A stretch of 64,000 nt of DNA from Coriaria nepalensis (lineage: Eukaryota > Streptophyta > Magnoliopsida > Cucurbitales > Coriariaceae). Both the position numbers and the translations under genes were made by a program. The notes below the pieces were generated by a model that made no database searches, had not been told where the DNA came from, and was given only the letters and a program-made list of their open reading frames with translations. Within the stretch, counting starts at the first letter, position 1. Every line of letters starts with the position of its first letter. Below, in pieces: positions 34,727 to 49,600 of this stretch. The stretch is from contig CP114482.1 in NCBI GenBank assembly GCA_027186245.1, positions 17,875,209 to 17,939,208 on the forward strand. The letters are read 5' to 3'.

Positions 34727-37001
34727 TAGCCTTAAAATCATGTCATTGAGTCTGTTCTAGTCATCAAATCATTTGAAAGCAATTCGAACGAATTCTATTT
34801 TTGCTCTGTAAACGAGACTTTTGTGCATAACTTGCAATAGATATATTCAAGCAAACTATCCGTTGTTTAGCCTTGAAATCAGGTCATTGAGTCTCTTCTA
34901 GAAATTAAATCATTTCAAAGCAATTCGAACGAAATCTATTTTCGTACTTGAACCACGACTGTCGTGCATAATTTCCGTTACATCTTTTGATGGCAACTAT
35001 GCGCTTGTATAGCGTTAAAATCATGTCATTGAGTCACTTTTAGTCAATAAATCATTCGAAATCAATTCAAACGATTTCTATTTTCGCATTTCAAACACGA
35101 CTGTTGTGGAAAACATGCAATTGATCTATTGAAGGCAATTATGCGTTTGTTTAGCCTTAAAATCATGTCATTGAGTCTTCTCTAGTCATTAAATTAATTA
35201 AAAGTACTTCGAAAGAATTCTATTTTTTGGCACTTCAAACACGACTTTCGTTCAGAACTTCCAATTCAACCATTGAGGACACTTATGCATTCTTTTAGCC
35301 TTAAAATCATGTCATTGAGTCTCTTCAAGTCATCAAATCATTTGAAAGCAATTTGAATGAATTCTATTTTTGCTCTTTAAACGGGACTTTTGTGCATAAC
35401 TTGCAATAGATATATTCAAGCAAACAATCCATTGTTTAGCCTTGAAATCACGTCATTGAGTCTCTTCTAGAAATTAAATTATTTCAAAGCAATTCTAACG
35501 AAATCTATTTTCATACTTAAACCACGACTTTTGTGAATAATTTGTATTAGATATTTTGATGGCAACTATGCGTTTGTATAGCCTTAAAATCATGTCATTG
35601 AGTCACTTTTAGTCAATAAATCATTCAAAATCAATTCAAACGATTTCTATTTTCGCATTTCAAACACGACTTTTGTGCAAAACATGCAATTGATCTATTG
35701 AAGGCAATTATGCGTTTGTTTAGCCTTAAAATCATGTCATTGAGTCTTCTCTAGTCATTAAATTAATTAAAACTAATTCGAAAGAATTCTATTTTTTGGC
35801 ACTCCAAACACGACTTTCGTTCAGAACTTCCAATTCAACCATTGAGGAGGACAATGCATTCTTTTAGCCTTAAAATCATGTCATTGAGTCTCTTCTAGTC
35901 ATCAAATCATTTGAAAGCAATTCGAAAGAATTCTATTTTTGCTCTTTAAACAAGACTTTTGTGCATAACTTGCAATAGATATATTCATGAAAACTATCCA
36001 CTGTTTAGCCTTGAAATCACGTCATTGAGTCTCTTCTAGAAATAAATCATTTCAAAGCAATTCTAACAAAATCTATTTTCGTACTTGAACCACGACTTTC
36101 GTGCATAATTTCCGTTACATCTGTTGATGGCAACTATGCGTTTGTATAGCCTTAAAATCATGTCATTGAGTCACTTTTAGTCAATAAATCATTCGAAATC
36201 AATTCAAACGATTTCTATTTTCGCATTTCAAGCACGACTGTTGTGCAAAACATGCAATTGATCTATTGAAGGCAATTATGCGTTTGTTTAGCCTTAAAAT
36301 CATGTCATTGACTCATCTGTAGTCGTTAAATCAATTAAAAGTAATTCGGAAGAATTCTATTTTTTGGCACTTCAAACACGACCTTTGTTCAGAACTTCCA
36401 ATTCAACCATTGAGGACACTTATGCATTCTTTTAGCCTTAAAAGAATGTCATTGAGTCTCTTCTAGTCATCATATCATTTGAAAGCAAGTCGAACGCATT
36501 CTATTTTTGCTCTTTAAACGAGACTTTTGTGCATAACTTGCAATAGATATATTCAAGCAAACTATCCATTGTTTAGCCTTGAAATGACGTCATTGAGTCT
36601 CTTCTAGAAATTAAATCATTTCAAAGCAATTCTAACGAAATCTATATTCGTACTTAAACCACGACTTTCGTGCCTAATTTTCATTAGATATTTTGATGGC
36701 AACTATGCGTTTGTATAGCCTTAAAATCATGTCATTCAGTCACTTTTAGTCAATAAATCATTCGAAATCAATTCAAACGATTTCTATTTTCGCATTTCAA
36801 ACACGACTTTTGTGCAAAACATGCAATTGATCTATTGAAGGCAATTATGCGTTTGTTTAGCCTTAAAATCATGTCATTGAGTCTTCTCTAGTCATTAAAT
36901 TAATTAAAACTAATTCGAAAGAATTCTATTTTTTGGCACTTCAAACACGACTTTCGTTCAGAACTTCCAATTCAACCATTGAGGAGAACTATGCATTCTT
37001 T
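34727..37001. repeat. 2275-bp super-repeat, copy 1 (U62-U65)
   Basis: Four units starting at 34727, 35296, 35865 and 36433. Marks in order: CCGTTGTTTAG with AAATCAGGTC, TAGCGTTAAAATC and GTTGTGGAAAAC in unit one; CTTCAAGTCATC, AAACGGGAC and AAATTATTTC in unit two; GAAAGAATTC in A, ATCCACTGTTTAG, a 1-bp loss in B, ATCTGTTGATGG and TTGACTCATCTG in unit three; AAAAGAATGTC, CATCATATC and AAATGACGTC in unit four. The lost T in the third B makes the total 2275. Unit one of this copy has CTCTGTAAACG, like U50; the later copies have CTCTATAAACG. Confidence 0.92.
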
Positions 37002-39276
37002 TAGCCTTAAAATCATGTCATTGAGTCTCTTCTAGTCATCAAATCATTTGAAAGCAATTCGAACGCATTCTATTTTTGCTCTATAAACGAGACTTTTGTG
37101 CATAACTTGCAATAGATATATTCAAGCAAACTATCCGTTGTTTAGCCTTGAAATCAGGTCATTGAGTCTCTTCTAGAAATTAAATCATTTCAAAGCAATT
37201 CGAACGAAATCTATTTTCGTACTTGAACCACGACTGTCGTGCATAATTTCCGTTACATCTTTTGATGGCAACTATGCGCTTGTATAGCGTTAAAATCATG
37301 TCATTGAGTCACTTTTAGTCAATAAATCATTCGAAATCAATTCAAACGATTTCTATTTTCGCATTTCAAACACGACTGTTGTGGAAAACATGCAATTGAT
37401 CTATTGAAGGCAATTATGCGTTTGTTTAGCCTTAAAATCATGTCATTGAGTCTTCTCTAGTCATTAAATTAATTAAAAGTACTTCGAAAGAATTCTATTT
37501 TTTGGCACTTCAAACACGACTTTCCTTCAGAACTTCCAATTCAACCATTGAGGACACTTATGCATTCTTTTAGCCTTAAAATCATGTCATTGAGTCTCTT
37601 CAAGTCATCAAATCATTTGAAAGCAATTTGAATGAATTCTATTTTTGCTCTTTAAACGGGACTTTTGTGCATAACTTGCAATAGATATATTCAAGCAAAC
37701 AATCCATTGTTTAGCCTTGAAATCACGTCATTGAGTCTCTTCTAGAAATTAAATTATTTCAAAGCAATTCTAACGAAATCTATTTTCATACTTAAACCAC
37801 GACTTTTGTGAATAATTTGTATTAGATATTTTGATGGCAACTATGCGTTTGTATAGCCTTAAAATCATGTCATTGAGTCACTTTTAGTCAATAAATCATT
37901 CAAAATCAATTCAAACGATTTCTATTTTCGCATTTCAAACACGACTTTTGTGCAAAACATGCAATTGATCTATTGAAGGCAATTATGCGTTTGTTTAGCC
38001 TTAAAATCATGTCATTGAGTCTTCTCTAGTCATTAAATTAATTAAAACTAATTCGAAAGAATTCTATTTTTTGGCACTCCAAACACGACTTTCGTTCAGA
38101 ACTTCCAATTCAACCATTGAGGAGGACAATGCATTCTTTTAGCCTTAAAATCATGTCATTGAGTCTCTTCTAGTCATCAAATCATTTGAAAGCAATTCGA
38201 AAGAATTCTATTTTTGCTCTTTAAACAAGACTTTTGTGCATAACTTGCAATAGATATATTCATGAAAACTATCCACTGTTTAGCCTTGAAATCACGTCAT
38301 TGAGTCTCTTCTAGAAATAAATCATTTCAAAGCAATTCTAACAAAATCTATTTTCGTACTTGAACCACGACTTTCGTGCATAATTTCCGTTACATCTGTT
38401 GATGGCAACTATGCGTTTGTATAGCCTTAAAATCATGTCATTGAGTCACTTTTAGTCAATAAATCATTCGAAATCAATTCAAACGATTTCTATTTTCGCA
38501 TTTCAAGCACGACTGTTGTGCAAAACATGCAATTGATCTATTGAAGGCAATTATGCGTTTGTTTAGCCTTAAAATCATGTCATTGACTCATCTGTAGTCG
38601 TTAAATCAATTAAAAGTAATTCGGAAGAATTCTATTTTTTGGCACTTCAAACACGACCTTTGTTCAGAACTTCCAATTCAACCATTGAGGACACTTATGC
38701 ATTCTTTTAGCCTTAAAAGAATGTCATTGAGTCTCTTCTAGTCATCATATCATTTGAAAGCAAGTCGAACGCATTCTATTTTTGCTCTTTAAACGAGACT
38801 TTTGTGCATAACTTGCAATAGATATATTCAAGCAAACTATCCATTGTTTAGCCTTGAAATGACGTCATTGAGTCTCTTCTAGAAATTAAATCATTTCAAA
38901 GCAATTCTAACGAAATCTATATTCGTACTTAAACCACGACTTTCGTGCCTAATTTTCATTAGATATTTTGATGGCAACTATGCGTTTGTATAGCCTTAAA
39001 ATCATGTCATTCAGTCACTTTTAGTCAATAAATCATTCGAAATCAATTCAAACGATTTCTATTTTCGCATTTCAAACACGACTTTTGTGCAAAACATGCA
39101 ATTGATCTATTGAAGGCAATTATGCGTTTGTTTAGCCTTAAAATCATGTCATTGAGTCTTCTCTAGTCATTAAATTAATTAAAACTAATTCGAAAGAATT
39201 CTATTTTTTGGCACTTCAAACACGACTTTCGTTCAGAACTTCCAATTCAACCATTGAGGAGAACTATGCATTCTTT
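37002..39276. repeat. 2275-bp super-repeat, copy 2 (U66-U69)
   Basis: Unit starts are 37002, 37571, 38140 and 38708, each 2275 bp from its partner. GTTGTGGAAAAC recurs at 37378, and AAAAGAATGTC with CATCATATC in the fourth unit. A private change is ACTTTCCTTCAG in the first D. Otherwise the copy looks nearly identical to its neighbours. Confidence 0.92.
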
Positions 39277-41551
39277 TAGCCTTAAAATCATGTCATTGAG
39301 TCTCTTCTAGTCATCAAATCATTTGAAAGCAATTCGAACGCATTCTATTTTTGCTCTATAAACGAGACTTTTGTGCATAACTTGCAATAGATATATTCAA
39401 GCAAACTATCCGTTGTTTAGCCTTGAAATCACGTCATTGAGTCTCTTCTAGAAATTAAATCATTTCAAAGCAATTCGAACGAAATCTATTTTCGTACTTG
39501 AACCACGACTGTCGTGCATAATTTCCGTTACATCTTTTGATGGCAACTATGCGCTTGTATAGCGTTAAAATCATGTCATTGAGTCACTTTTAGTCAATAA
39601 ATCATTCGAAATCAATTCAAACGATTTCTATTTTCGCATTTCAAACACGACTGTTGTGGAAAACATGCAATTGATCTATTGAAGGCAATTATGCGTTTGT
39701 TTAGCCTTAAAATCATGTCATTGAGTCTTCTCTAGTCATTAAATTAATTAAAAGTACTTCGAAAGAATTCTATTTTTTGGCACTTCAAACACGACTTTCG
39801 TTCAGAACTTCCAATTCAACCATTGAGGACACTTATGCATTCTTTTAGCCTTAAAATCATGTCATTGAGTCTCTTCAAGTCATCAAATCATTTGAAAGCA
39901 ATTTGAATGAATTCTATTTTTGCTCTTTAAACGGGACTTTTGTGCATAACTTGCAATAGATATATTCAAGCAAACAATCCATTGTTTAGCCTTGAAATCA
40001 CGTCATTGAGTCTCTTCTAGAAATTAAATTATTTCAAAGCAATTCTAACGAAATCTATTTTCATACTTAAACCACGACTTTTGTGAATAATTTGTATTAG
40101 ATATTTTGATGGCAACTATGCGTTTGTATAGCCTTAAAATCATGTCATTGAGTCACTTTTAGTCAATAAATCATTCAAAATCAATTCAAACGATTTCTAT
40201 TTTCGCATTTCAAACACGACTTTTGTGCAAAACATGCAATTGATCTATTGAAGGCAATTATGCGTTTGTTTAGCCTTAAAATCATGTCATTGAGTCTTCT
40301 CTAGTCATTAAATTAATTAAAACTAATTCGAAAGAATTCTATTTTTTGGCACTCCAAACACGACTTTCGTTCAGAACTTCCAATTCAACCATTGAGGTGG
40401 ACAATGCATTCTTTTAGCCTTAAAATCATGTCATTGAGTCTCTTCTAGTCATCAAATCATTTGAAAGCAATTCGAAAGAATTCTATTTTTGCTCTTTAAA
40501 CAAGACTTTTGTGCATAACTTGCAATAGATATATTCATGAAAACTATCCACTGTTTAGCCTTGAAATCACGTCATTGAGTCTCTTCTAGAAATAAATCAT
40601 TTCAAAGCAATTCTAACAAAATCTATTTTCGTACTTGAACCACGACTTTCGTGCATAATTTCCGTTACATCTGTTGATGGCAACTATGCGTTTGTATAGC
40701 CTTAAAATCATGTCATTGAGTCACTTTTAGTCAATAAATCATTCGAAATCAATTCAAACGATTTCTATTTTCGCATTTCAAGCACGACTGTTGTGCAAAA
40801 CATGCAATTGATCTATTGAAGGCAATTATGCGTTTGTTTAGCCTTAAAATCATGTCATTGACTCATCTGTAGTCGTTAAATCAATTAAAAGTAATTCGGA
40901 AGAATTCTATTTTTTGGCACTTCAAACACGACCTTTGTTCAGAACTTCCAATTCAACCATTGAGGACACTTATGCATTCTTTTAGCCTTAAAAGAATGTC
41001 ATTGAGTCTCTTCTAGTCATCAAATCATTTGAAAGCAAGTCGAACGCATTCTATTTTTGCTCTTTAAACGAGACTTTTGTGCATAACTTGCAATAGATAT
41101 ATTCAAGCAAACTATCCATTGTTTAGCCTTGAAATGACGTCATTGAGTCTCTTCTAGAAATTAAATCATTTCAAAGCAATTCTAACGAAATCTATATTCG
41201 TACTTAAACCACGACTTTCGTGCCTAATTTTCATTAGATATTTTGATGGCAACTATGCGTTTGTATAGCCTTAAAATCATGTCATTCAGTCACTTTTAGT
41301 CAATAAATCATTCGAAATCAATTCAAACGATTTCTATTTTCGCATTTCAAACACGACTTTTGTGCAAAACATGCAATTGATCTATTGAAGGCAATTATGC
41401 GTTTGTTTAGCCTTAAAATCATGTCATTGAGTCTTCTCTAGTCATTAAATTAATTAAAACTAATTCGAAAGAATTCTATTTTTTGGCACTTCAAACACGA
41501 CTTTCGTTCAGAACTTCCAATTCAACCATTGAGGAGAACTATGCATTCTTT
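39277..41551. repeat. 2275-bp super-repeat, copy 3 (U70-U73)
   Basis: Unit starts are 39277, 39846, 40415 and 40983. This copy has AAATCACGTC where the first two have AAATCAGGTC in unit one, GAGGTGGACAATGC at the start of unit three, and CATCAAATC instead of CATCATATC in unit four. Units three and four (U72, U73) continue directly into U74-U75. Those four together have the same order as H4-H7 of the later 7-unit repeat. Confidence 0.9.
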
Positions 41552-42689
41552 TAGCCTTAAAATCATGTCATTGAGTCTCTTCTAGTCATCAAATCATTTG
41601 AAAGCAATTCGAACGCATTCTATTTTTGCTCTTTAAACGAGACTTTAGTGCATAACTTGCAATAGATATATTCAAGCAATCTATCCATTCTTTAGCCTTG
41701 AAATCACGTCATTGAGTCTCTTCTAGAAATTAAATCATTTCAAAGCAATTCTAACGAAATCTATATTCGTACTTAAACCACGACTTTCGTGCCTAATTTG
41801 CATTAGATATTTTGATGGCAACTATGCGTTTGTATAGCCTTAAAATCATGTCATTCAGTCACTTTTAGTCAATAAATCATTCGAAATCAATTCAAACGAT
41901 TTCTATTTTCGCATTTCAAACACGACTTTTGTGCAAAACATGCAATTGATCTATTGAAGGCAATTGTGCGTTTGTTTAGCCTTAAAATCATGTCATTGAG
42001 TCTTCTCTAGTCATTAAATTAATTAAAACTAATTCGAAAGAATTCTATTTTTTGGCACTCCAAACACGACTTTCGTTCAGAACTTCCAATTCAACCATTG
42101 AGGAGGACAATGCATTCTTTTAGCCTTAAAATCATGTCATTGAGTCTCTTCTAGTCCTCAAATCATTTGAAAGCAATTCGAACGAATTCTATTTTTGCTC
42201 TTTAAACGAGACTTTTGTACATAACTTGCAATAGATATATTCAAGCAAACTCTCCAATGTTTAGCCTTGGAATCACGTCATTGAGTCTCTTCTAGAAATT
42301 AAATCATTTCAAAGCAATTCTAACGAAATCTATTTTCGTACTTGAACCACGACTTTCGTGCATAATTTCCGTTACATCTTTTGATGGCAACTATGCGTTT
42401 GTATAGCCTTAAAATCATGTCATTGAGTCACTTTTAGTAAATAAATCATTCGAAATCAATTCAAAAGATTTCTATTTTTGCATTTCAAACACGACTGTTA
42501 TGCAAAACATGCAATTGATCTATTGAAGCCAACTATGCGTTTGTTTAGCCTTAAAATCATGTCATTGAGTCATCTGTAGTCGTTAAATCAATTAAAAGTA
42601 ATTCGGAAGAATTCTATTTTTTGGCACTTCAAACACGACTTTTGTTCAGAACTTCCAATTCAACCATTGACGACACTTATGCATTCTTT
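40415..42689. repeat. H4-H5-H6-H7 quartet preceding the first full 7-unit repeat (U72-U75)
   Basis: U72 and U73 are the last two units of the 2275-bp repeat; U74 (41552) and U75 (42121) are new types. U74 has CGCATTC and TTTAGTGC in A, CAATCTATCC, GCCTAATTTGCATT and GGCACTCCAAAC, which are the marks of H6. U75 has TAGTCCTCAAATC, TTGTACATAAC, ACTCTCCAATG, CCTTGGAATCACG, AGTAAATAAATC and GAAGCCAACTATG, the marks of H7. This stretch joins the 4-unit and the 7-unit arrays and shows how one could have been built from the other. Confidence 0.85.
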
Positions 42690-45600
42690 TAGCCTTAAAA
42701 TCATGTCATTGAGTCTCTTCTTGTCATCAAATCATTTGAAAGCAAGTCGAACGCATTCTATTTTTGCTCTTTAAACGAGACTTTTGTGCATAACTTGCAA
42801 TAGATATATTCAAGCAAACTATCCATTGTTTAGCCTTGAAATGACGTCATTGAGTCTCTTCTAGAAATTAAATCATTTCAAAGCAATTCTAACGAAATCC
42901 ATATTCGTACTTAAACCACGACTTTCGTGCCTAATTTTCATTAGATATTTTGATGGCAACTATGCGTTTGTATAGCCTTAAAATCATGTCATTCAGTCAC
43001 TTTTAGTCAATAAATCATTCGAAATCAATTCAAACGATTTCTATTTTCGCATTTCAAACACGACTTTTGTGCAAAACATGCAATTGATCTATTGAAGGCA
43101 ATTATGCGTTTGTTTAGCCTTAAAATCATGTCATTGAGTCTTCTCTAGTCATTAAATTAATTAAAACTAATTCGAAAGAATTCTATTTTTTGGCACTTCA
43201 AACACGACTTTCGTTCAGAACTTCCAATTCAACCATTGAGGAGAACTATGCATTCTTTTAGCCTTAAAATCATGTCATTGAGTCTCTTCTAGTCATCAAA
43301 TCATTTGAAAGCAATTCGAACGCATTCTATTTTTGCTCTTTAAACGAGACTTTAGTGCATAACTTGCAATAGATATATTCAAGCAATCTATCCATTCTTT
43401 AGCCTTGAAATCACGTCATTGAGTCTCTTCTAGAAATTAAATCATTTCAAAGCAATTCTAACGAAATCTATATTCATACTTAAACCACGACTTTCGTGCC
43501 TAATTTTCATTAGATATTTTGATGGCAACTATGCGTTTGTATAGCCTTAAAATCATGTCATTCAGTCACTTTTAGTCAATAAATCATTCGAAATCAATTC
43601 AAACGATTTCTATTTTCGCATTTCAAACACGACTTTTGTGCAAAACATGCAATTGATCTATTGAAGGCAATTATGCGTTTGTTTAGCCTTAAAATCATGT
43701 CATTGAGTCTTCTCTAGTCATTAAATTAATTAAAACTAATTCGAAAGAATTCTATTTTTTGGCACTTCAAACACGACTTTCGTTCAGAACTTCCAATTCA
43801 ACCATTGAGGAGAACTATGCATTCTTTTAGCCTTAAAATCATGTCATTGAGTCTCTTCTAGTCATCAAATCATTTGAAAGCAATTCGAACGCATTCTATT
43901 TTTGCTCTTTAAACGAGACTTTAGTGCATAACTTGCAATAGATATATTCAAGTAATCTATCCATTCTTTAGCCTTGAAATCACGTCATTGAGTCTCTTCT
44001 AGAAATTAAATCATTTCAAAGAAATTCTAACGAAATCTATATTCGTACTTAAACCACGACTTTCGTGCCTAATTTTCATTAGATATTTTGATGGCAACTA
44101 TGCGTTTGTATAGCCTTAAAATCATGTCATTCAGTCACTTTTAGTCAATAAATCATTCGAAATCAATTCAAACGATTTCTATTTTCTCATTTCAAACACG
44201 ACTTTTGTGCAAAACATGCAATTGATCTATTGAAGGCAATTATGCGTTTGTTTAGCCTTAAAATCATGTCATTGAGTCTTCTCTAGTCATTAAATTAATT
44301 AAAACTAATTCGAAAGAATTCTATTTTTTGGCACTCCAAACACGACTTTCGTTCAGAACTTCCAATTCAACCATTGAGGAGGACAATGCATTCTTTTAGC
44401 CTTAAAATCATGTCATTGAGTCTCTTCTAGTCATCAAATCATTTGAAAGCAATTCGAAAGAATTCTATTTTTGCTCTTTAAACAAGACTTTTGTGCATAA
44501 CTTGCAATAGATATATTCATGAAAACTATCCACTGTTTAGCCTTGAAATCACGTCATTGAGTCTCTTCTAGAAATAAATCATTTCAAAGCAATTCTAACA
44601 AAATCTATTTTCGTACTTGAACCACGACTTTCGTGCATAATTTCCGTTACATCTGTTGATGGCAACTATGCGTTTGTATAGCCTTAAAATCATGTCATTG
44701 AGTCACTTTTAGTCAATAAATCATTCGAAATCAATTCAAACGATTTCTATTTTCGCATTTCAAGCACGACTGTTGTGCAAAACATGCAATTGATCTATTG
44801 AAGGCAATTATGCGTTTGTTTAGCCTTCAAATCATGTCATTGACTCATCTGTAGTCGTTAAATCAATTAAAAGTAATTCGGAAGAATTCTATTTTTTGGC
44901 ACTTCAAACACGACCTTTGTTCAGAACTTCCAATTCAACCATTGAGGACACTTATGCATTCTTTTAGCCTTAAAATCATGTCATTGAGTCTCTTCTAGTC
45001 ATCAAATCATTTGAAAGCAAGTCGAACGCATTCTATTTTTGCTCTTTAAACGAGACTTTTGTGCATAACTTGCAATAGATATATTCAAGCAAACTATCCA
45101 TTGTTTAGCCTTGAAATGACGTCATTGAGTCTCTTCTAGAAATTAAATCATTTCAAAGCAATTCTAACGAAATCTATATTCGTACTTAAACCACGACTTT
45201 CGTGCCTAATTTTCATTAGATATTTTGATGGCAACTATGCGTTTGTATAGCCTTAAAATCATGTCATTCAGTCACTTTTAGTCAATAAATCATTCGAAAT
45301 CAATTCAAACGATTTCTATTTTCGCATTTCAAACACGACTTTTGTGCAAAACATGCAATTGATCTATTGAAGGCAATTATGCGTTTGTTTAGCCTTAAAA
45401 TCATGTCATTGAGTCTTCTCTAGTCATTAAATTAATTAAAACTAATTCGAAAGAATTCTATTTTTTGGCACTTCAAACACGACTTTCGTTCAGAACTTCC
45501 AATTCAACCATTGAGGAGAACTATGCATTCTTTTAGCCTTAAAATCATGTCATTGAGTCTCTTCTAGTCATCAAATCATTTGAAAGCAATTCGAACGCAT

Positions 45601-46671
45601 TCTATTTTTGCTCTTTAAACGAGACTTTAGTGCATAACTTGCAATAGATATATTCAAGCAATCTATCCATTCTTTAGCCTTGAAATCACGTCATTGAGTC
45701 TCTTCTAGAAATTAAATCATTTCAAAGCAATTCTAACGAAATCTATATTCGTACTTAAACCACGACTTTCGTGCCTAATTTGCATTAGATATTTTGATGG
45801 CAACTATGCGTTTGTATAGCCTTAAAATCATGTCATTCAGTCACTTTTAGTCAATAAATCATTCGAAATCAATTCAAACGATTTCTATTTTCGCATTTCA
45901 AACACGACTTTTGTGCAAAACATGCAATTGATCTATTGAAGGCAATTATGCGTTTGTTTAGCCTTAAAATCATGTCATTGAGTCTTCTCTAGTCATTAAA
46001 TTAATTAAAACTAATTCGAAAGAATTCTATTTTTTGGCACTCCAAACACGACTTTCGTTCAGAACTTCCAATTCAACCATTGAGGAGGACAATGCATTCT
46101 TTTAGCCTTAAAATCATGTCATTGAGTCTCTTCTAGTCCTCAAATCATTTGAAAGCAATTCGAACGAATTCTATTTTTGCTCTTTAAACGAGACTTTTGT
46201 ACATAACTTGCAATAGATATATTCAAGCAAACTCTCCAATGTTTAGCCTTGGAATCACGTCATTGAGTCTCTTCTAGAAATTAAATCATTTCAAAGCAAT
46301 TCTAACGAAATCTATTTTCGTACTTGAACCACGACTTTCGTGCATAATTTCCGTTACATCTTTTGATGGCAACTATGCGTTTGTATAGCCTTAAAATCAT
46401 GTCATTGAGTCACTTTTAGTAAATAAATCATTCGAAATCAATTCAAAAGATTTCTATTTTTGCATTTCAAACACGACTGTTATGCAAAACATGCAATTGA
46501 TCTATTGAAGCCAACTATGCGTTTGTTTAGCCTTAAAATCATGTCATTGAGTCATCTGTAGTCGTTAAATCAATTAAAAGTAATTCGGAAGAATTCTATT
46601 TTTTGGCACTTCAAACACGACTTTTGTTCAGAACTTCCAATTCAACCATTGACGACACTTATGCATTCTTT
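42690..46671. repeat. 3982-bp, 7-unit super-repeat, copy 1 (U76-U82, H1-H7)
   Basis: Unit starts are 42690, 43259, 43828, 44397, 44965, 45534 and 46103. H1: CTTCTTGTCATC, AAATGACGTC, AAATCCATATTCG. H2: CAATCTATCC and TATTCATACTT. H3: CAAGTAATC, AAAGAAATTC, ATTTTCTCATTTC. H4: GAAAGAATTC in A, ATCCACTGTTTAG, a 141-bp B, TTGACTCATCTG. H5: GCAAGTCGAACGC and AAATGACGTC. H6: GCCTAATTTGCATT. H7: TAGTCCTCAAATC, CCTTGGAATCACG, AGTAAATAAATC, CATTGACGACACTT. Seven units minus the base missing in H4 give 3982 bp, or 28 monomers. Confidence 0.93.
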
Positions 46672-49600
46672 TAGCCTTAAAATCATGTCATTGAGTCTCT
46701 TCTTGTCATCAAATCATTTGAAAGCAAGTCGAACGCATTCTATTTTTGCTCTTTAAACGAGACTTTTGTGCATAACTTGCAATAGATATATTCAAGCAAA
46801 CTATCCATTGTTTAGCCTTGAAATGACGTCATTGAGTCTCTTCTAGAAATTAAATCATTTCAAAGCAATTCTAACGAAATCCATATTCGTACTTAAACCA
46901 CGACTTTCGTGCCTAATTTTCATTAGATATTTTGATGGCAACTATGCGTTTGTATAGCCTTAAAATCATGTCATTCAGTCACTTTTAGTCAATAAATCAT
47001 TCGAAATCAATTCAAACGATTTCTATTTTCGCATTTCAAACACGACTTTTGTGCAAAACATGCAATTGATCTATTGAAGGCAATTATGCGTTTGTTTAGC
47101 CTTAAAATCATGTCATTGAGTCTTCTCTAGTCATTAAATTAATTAAAACTAATTCGAAAGAATTCTATTTTTTGGCACTTCAAACACGACTTTCGTTCAG
47201 AACTTCCAATTCAACCATTGAGGAGAACTATGCATTCTTTTAGCCTTAAAATCATGTCATTGAGTCTCTTCTAGTCATCAAATCATTTGAAAGCAATTCG
47301 AACGCATTCTATTTTTGCTCTTTAAACGAGACTTTAGTGCATAACTTGCAATAGATATATTCAAGCAATCTATCCATTCTTTAGCCTTGAAATCACGTCA
47401 TTGAGTCTCTTCTAGAAATTAAATCATTTCAAAGCAATTCTAACGAAATCTATATTCATACTTAAACCACGACTTTCGTGCCTAATTTTCATTAGATATT
47501 TTGATGGCAACTATGCGTTTGTATAGCCTTAAAATCATGTCATTCAGTCACTTTTAGTCAATAAATCATTCGAAATCAATTCAAACGATTTCTATTTTCG
47601 CATTTCAAACACGACTTTTGTGCAAAACATGCAATTGATCTATTGAAGGCAATTATGCGTTTGTTTAGCCTTAAAATCATGTCATTGAGTCTTCTCTAGT
47701 CATTAAATTAATTAAAACTAATTCGAAAGAATTCTATTTTTTGGCACTTCAAACACGACTTTCGTTCAGAACTTCCAATTCAACCATTGAGGAGAACTAT
47801 GCATTCTTTTAGCCTTAAAATCATGTCATTGAGTCTCTTCTAGTCATCAAATCATTTGAAAGCAATTCGAACGCATTCTATTTTTGCTCTTTAAACGAGA
47901 CTTTAGTGCATAACTTGCAATAGATATATTCAAGTAATCTATCCATTCTTTAGCCTTGAAATCACGTCATTGAGTCTCTTCTAGAAATTAAATCATTTCA
48001 AAGAAATTCTAACGAAATCTATATTCGTACTTAAACCACGACTTTCGTGCCTAATTTTCATTAGATATTTTGATGGCAACTATGCGTTTGTATAGCCTTA
48101 AAATCATGTCATTCAGTCACTTTTAGTCAATAAATCATTCGAAATCAATTCAAACGATTTCTATTTTCTCATTTCAAACACGACTTTTGTGCAAAACATG
48201 CAATTGATCTATTGAAGGCAATTATGCGTTTGTTTAGCCTTAAAATCATGTCATTGAGTCTTCTCTAGTCATTAAATTAATTAAAACTAATTCGAAAGAA
48301 TTCTATTTTTTGGCACTCCAAACACGACTTTCGTTCAGAACTTCCAATTCAACCATTGAGGAGGACAATGCATTCTTTTAGCCTTAAAATCATGTCATTG
48401 AGTCTCTTCTAGTCATCAAATCATTTGAAAGCAATTCGAAAGAATTCTATTTTTGCTCTTTAAACAAGACTTTTGTGCATAACTTGCAATAGATATATTC
48501 ATGAAAACTATCCACTGTTTAGCCTTGAAATCACGTCATTGAGTCTCTTCTAGAAATAAATCATTTCAAAGCAATTCTAACAAAATCTATTTTCGTACTT
48601 GAACCACGACTTTCGTGCATAATTTCCGTTACATCTGTTGATGGCAACTATGCGTTTGTATAGCCTTAAAATCATGTCATTGAGTCACTTTTAGTCAATA
48701 AATCATTCGAAATCAATTCAAACGATTTCTATTTTCGCATTTCAAGCACGACTGTTGTGCAAAACATGCAATTGATCTATTGAAGGCAATTATGCGTTTG
48801 TTTAGCCTTCAAATCATGTCATTGACTCATCTGTAGTCGTTAAATCAATTAAAAGTAATTCGGAAGAATTCTATTTTTTGGCACTTCAAACACGACCTTT
48901 GTTCAGAACTTCCAATTCAACCATTGAGGACACTTATGCATTCTTTTAGCCTTAAAATCATGTCATTGAGTCTCTTCTAGTCATCAAATCATTTGAAAGC
49001 AAGTCGAACGCATTCTATTTTTGCTCTTTAAACGAGACTTTTGTGCATAACTTGCAATAGATATATTCAAGCAAACTATCCATTGTTTAGCCTTGAAATG
49101 ACGTCATTGAGTCTCTTCTAGAAATTAAATCATTTCAAAGCAATTCTAACGAAATCTATATTCGTACTTAAACCACGACTTTCGTGCCTAATTTTCATTA
49201 GATATTTTGATGGCAACTATGCGTTTGTATAGCCTTAAAATCATGTCATTCAGTCACTTTTAGTCAATAAATCATTCGAAATCAATTCAAACGATTTCTA
49301 TTTTCGCATTTCAAACACGACTTTTGTGCAAAACATGCAATTGATCTATTGAAGGCAATTATGCGTTTGTTTAGCCTTAAAATCATGTCATTGAGTCTTC
49401 TCTAGTCATTAAATTAATTAAAACTAATTCGAAAGAATTCTATTTTTTGGCACTTCAAACACGATTTTCGTTCAGAACTTCCAATTCAACCATTGAGGAG
49501 AACTATGCATTCTTTTAGCCTTAAAATCATGTCATTGAGTCTCTTCTAGTCATCAAATCATTTGAAAGCAATTCGAACGCATTCTATTTTTGCTCTTTAA

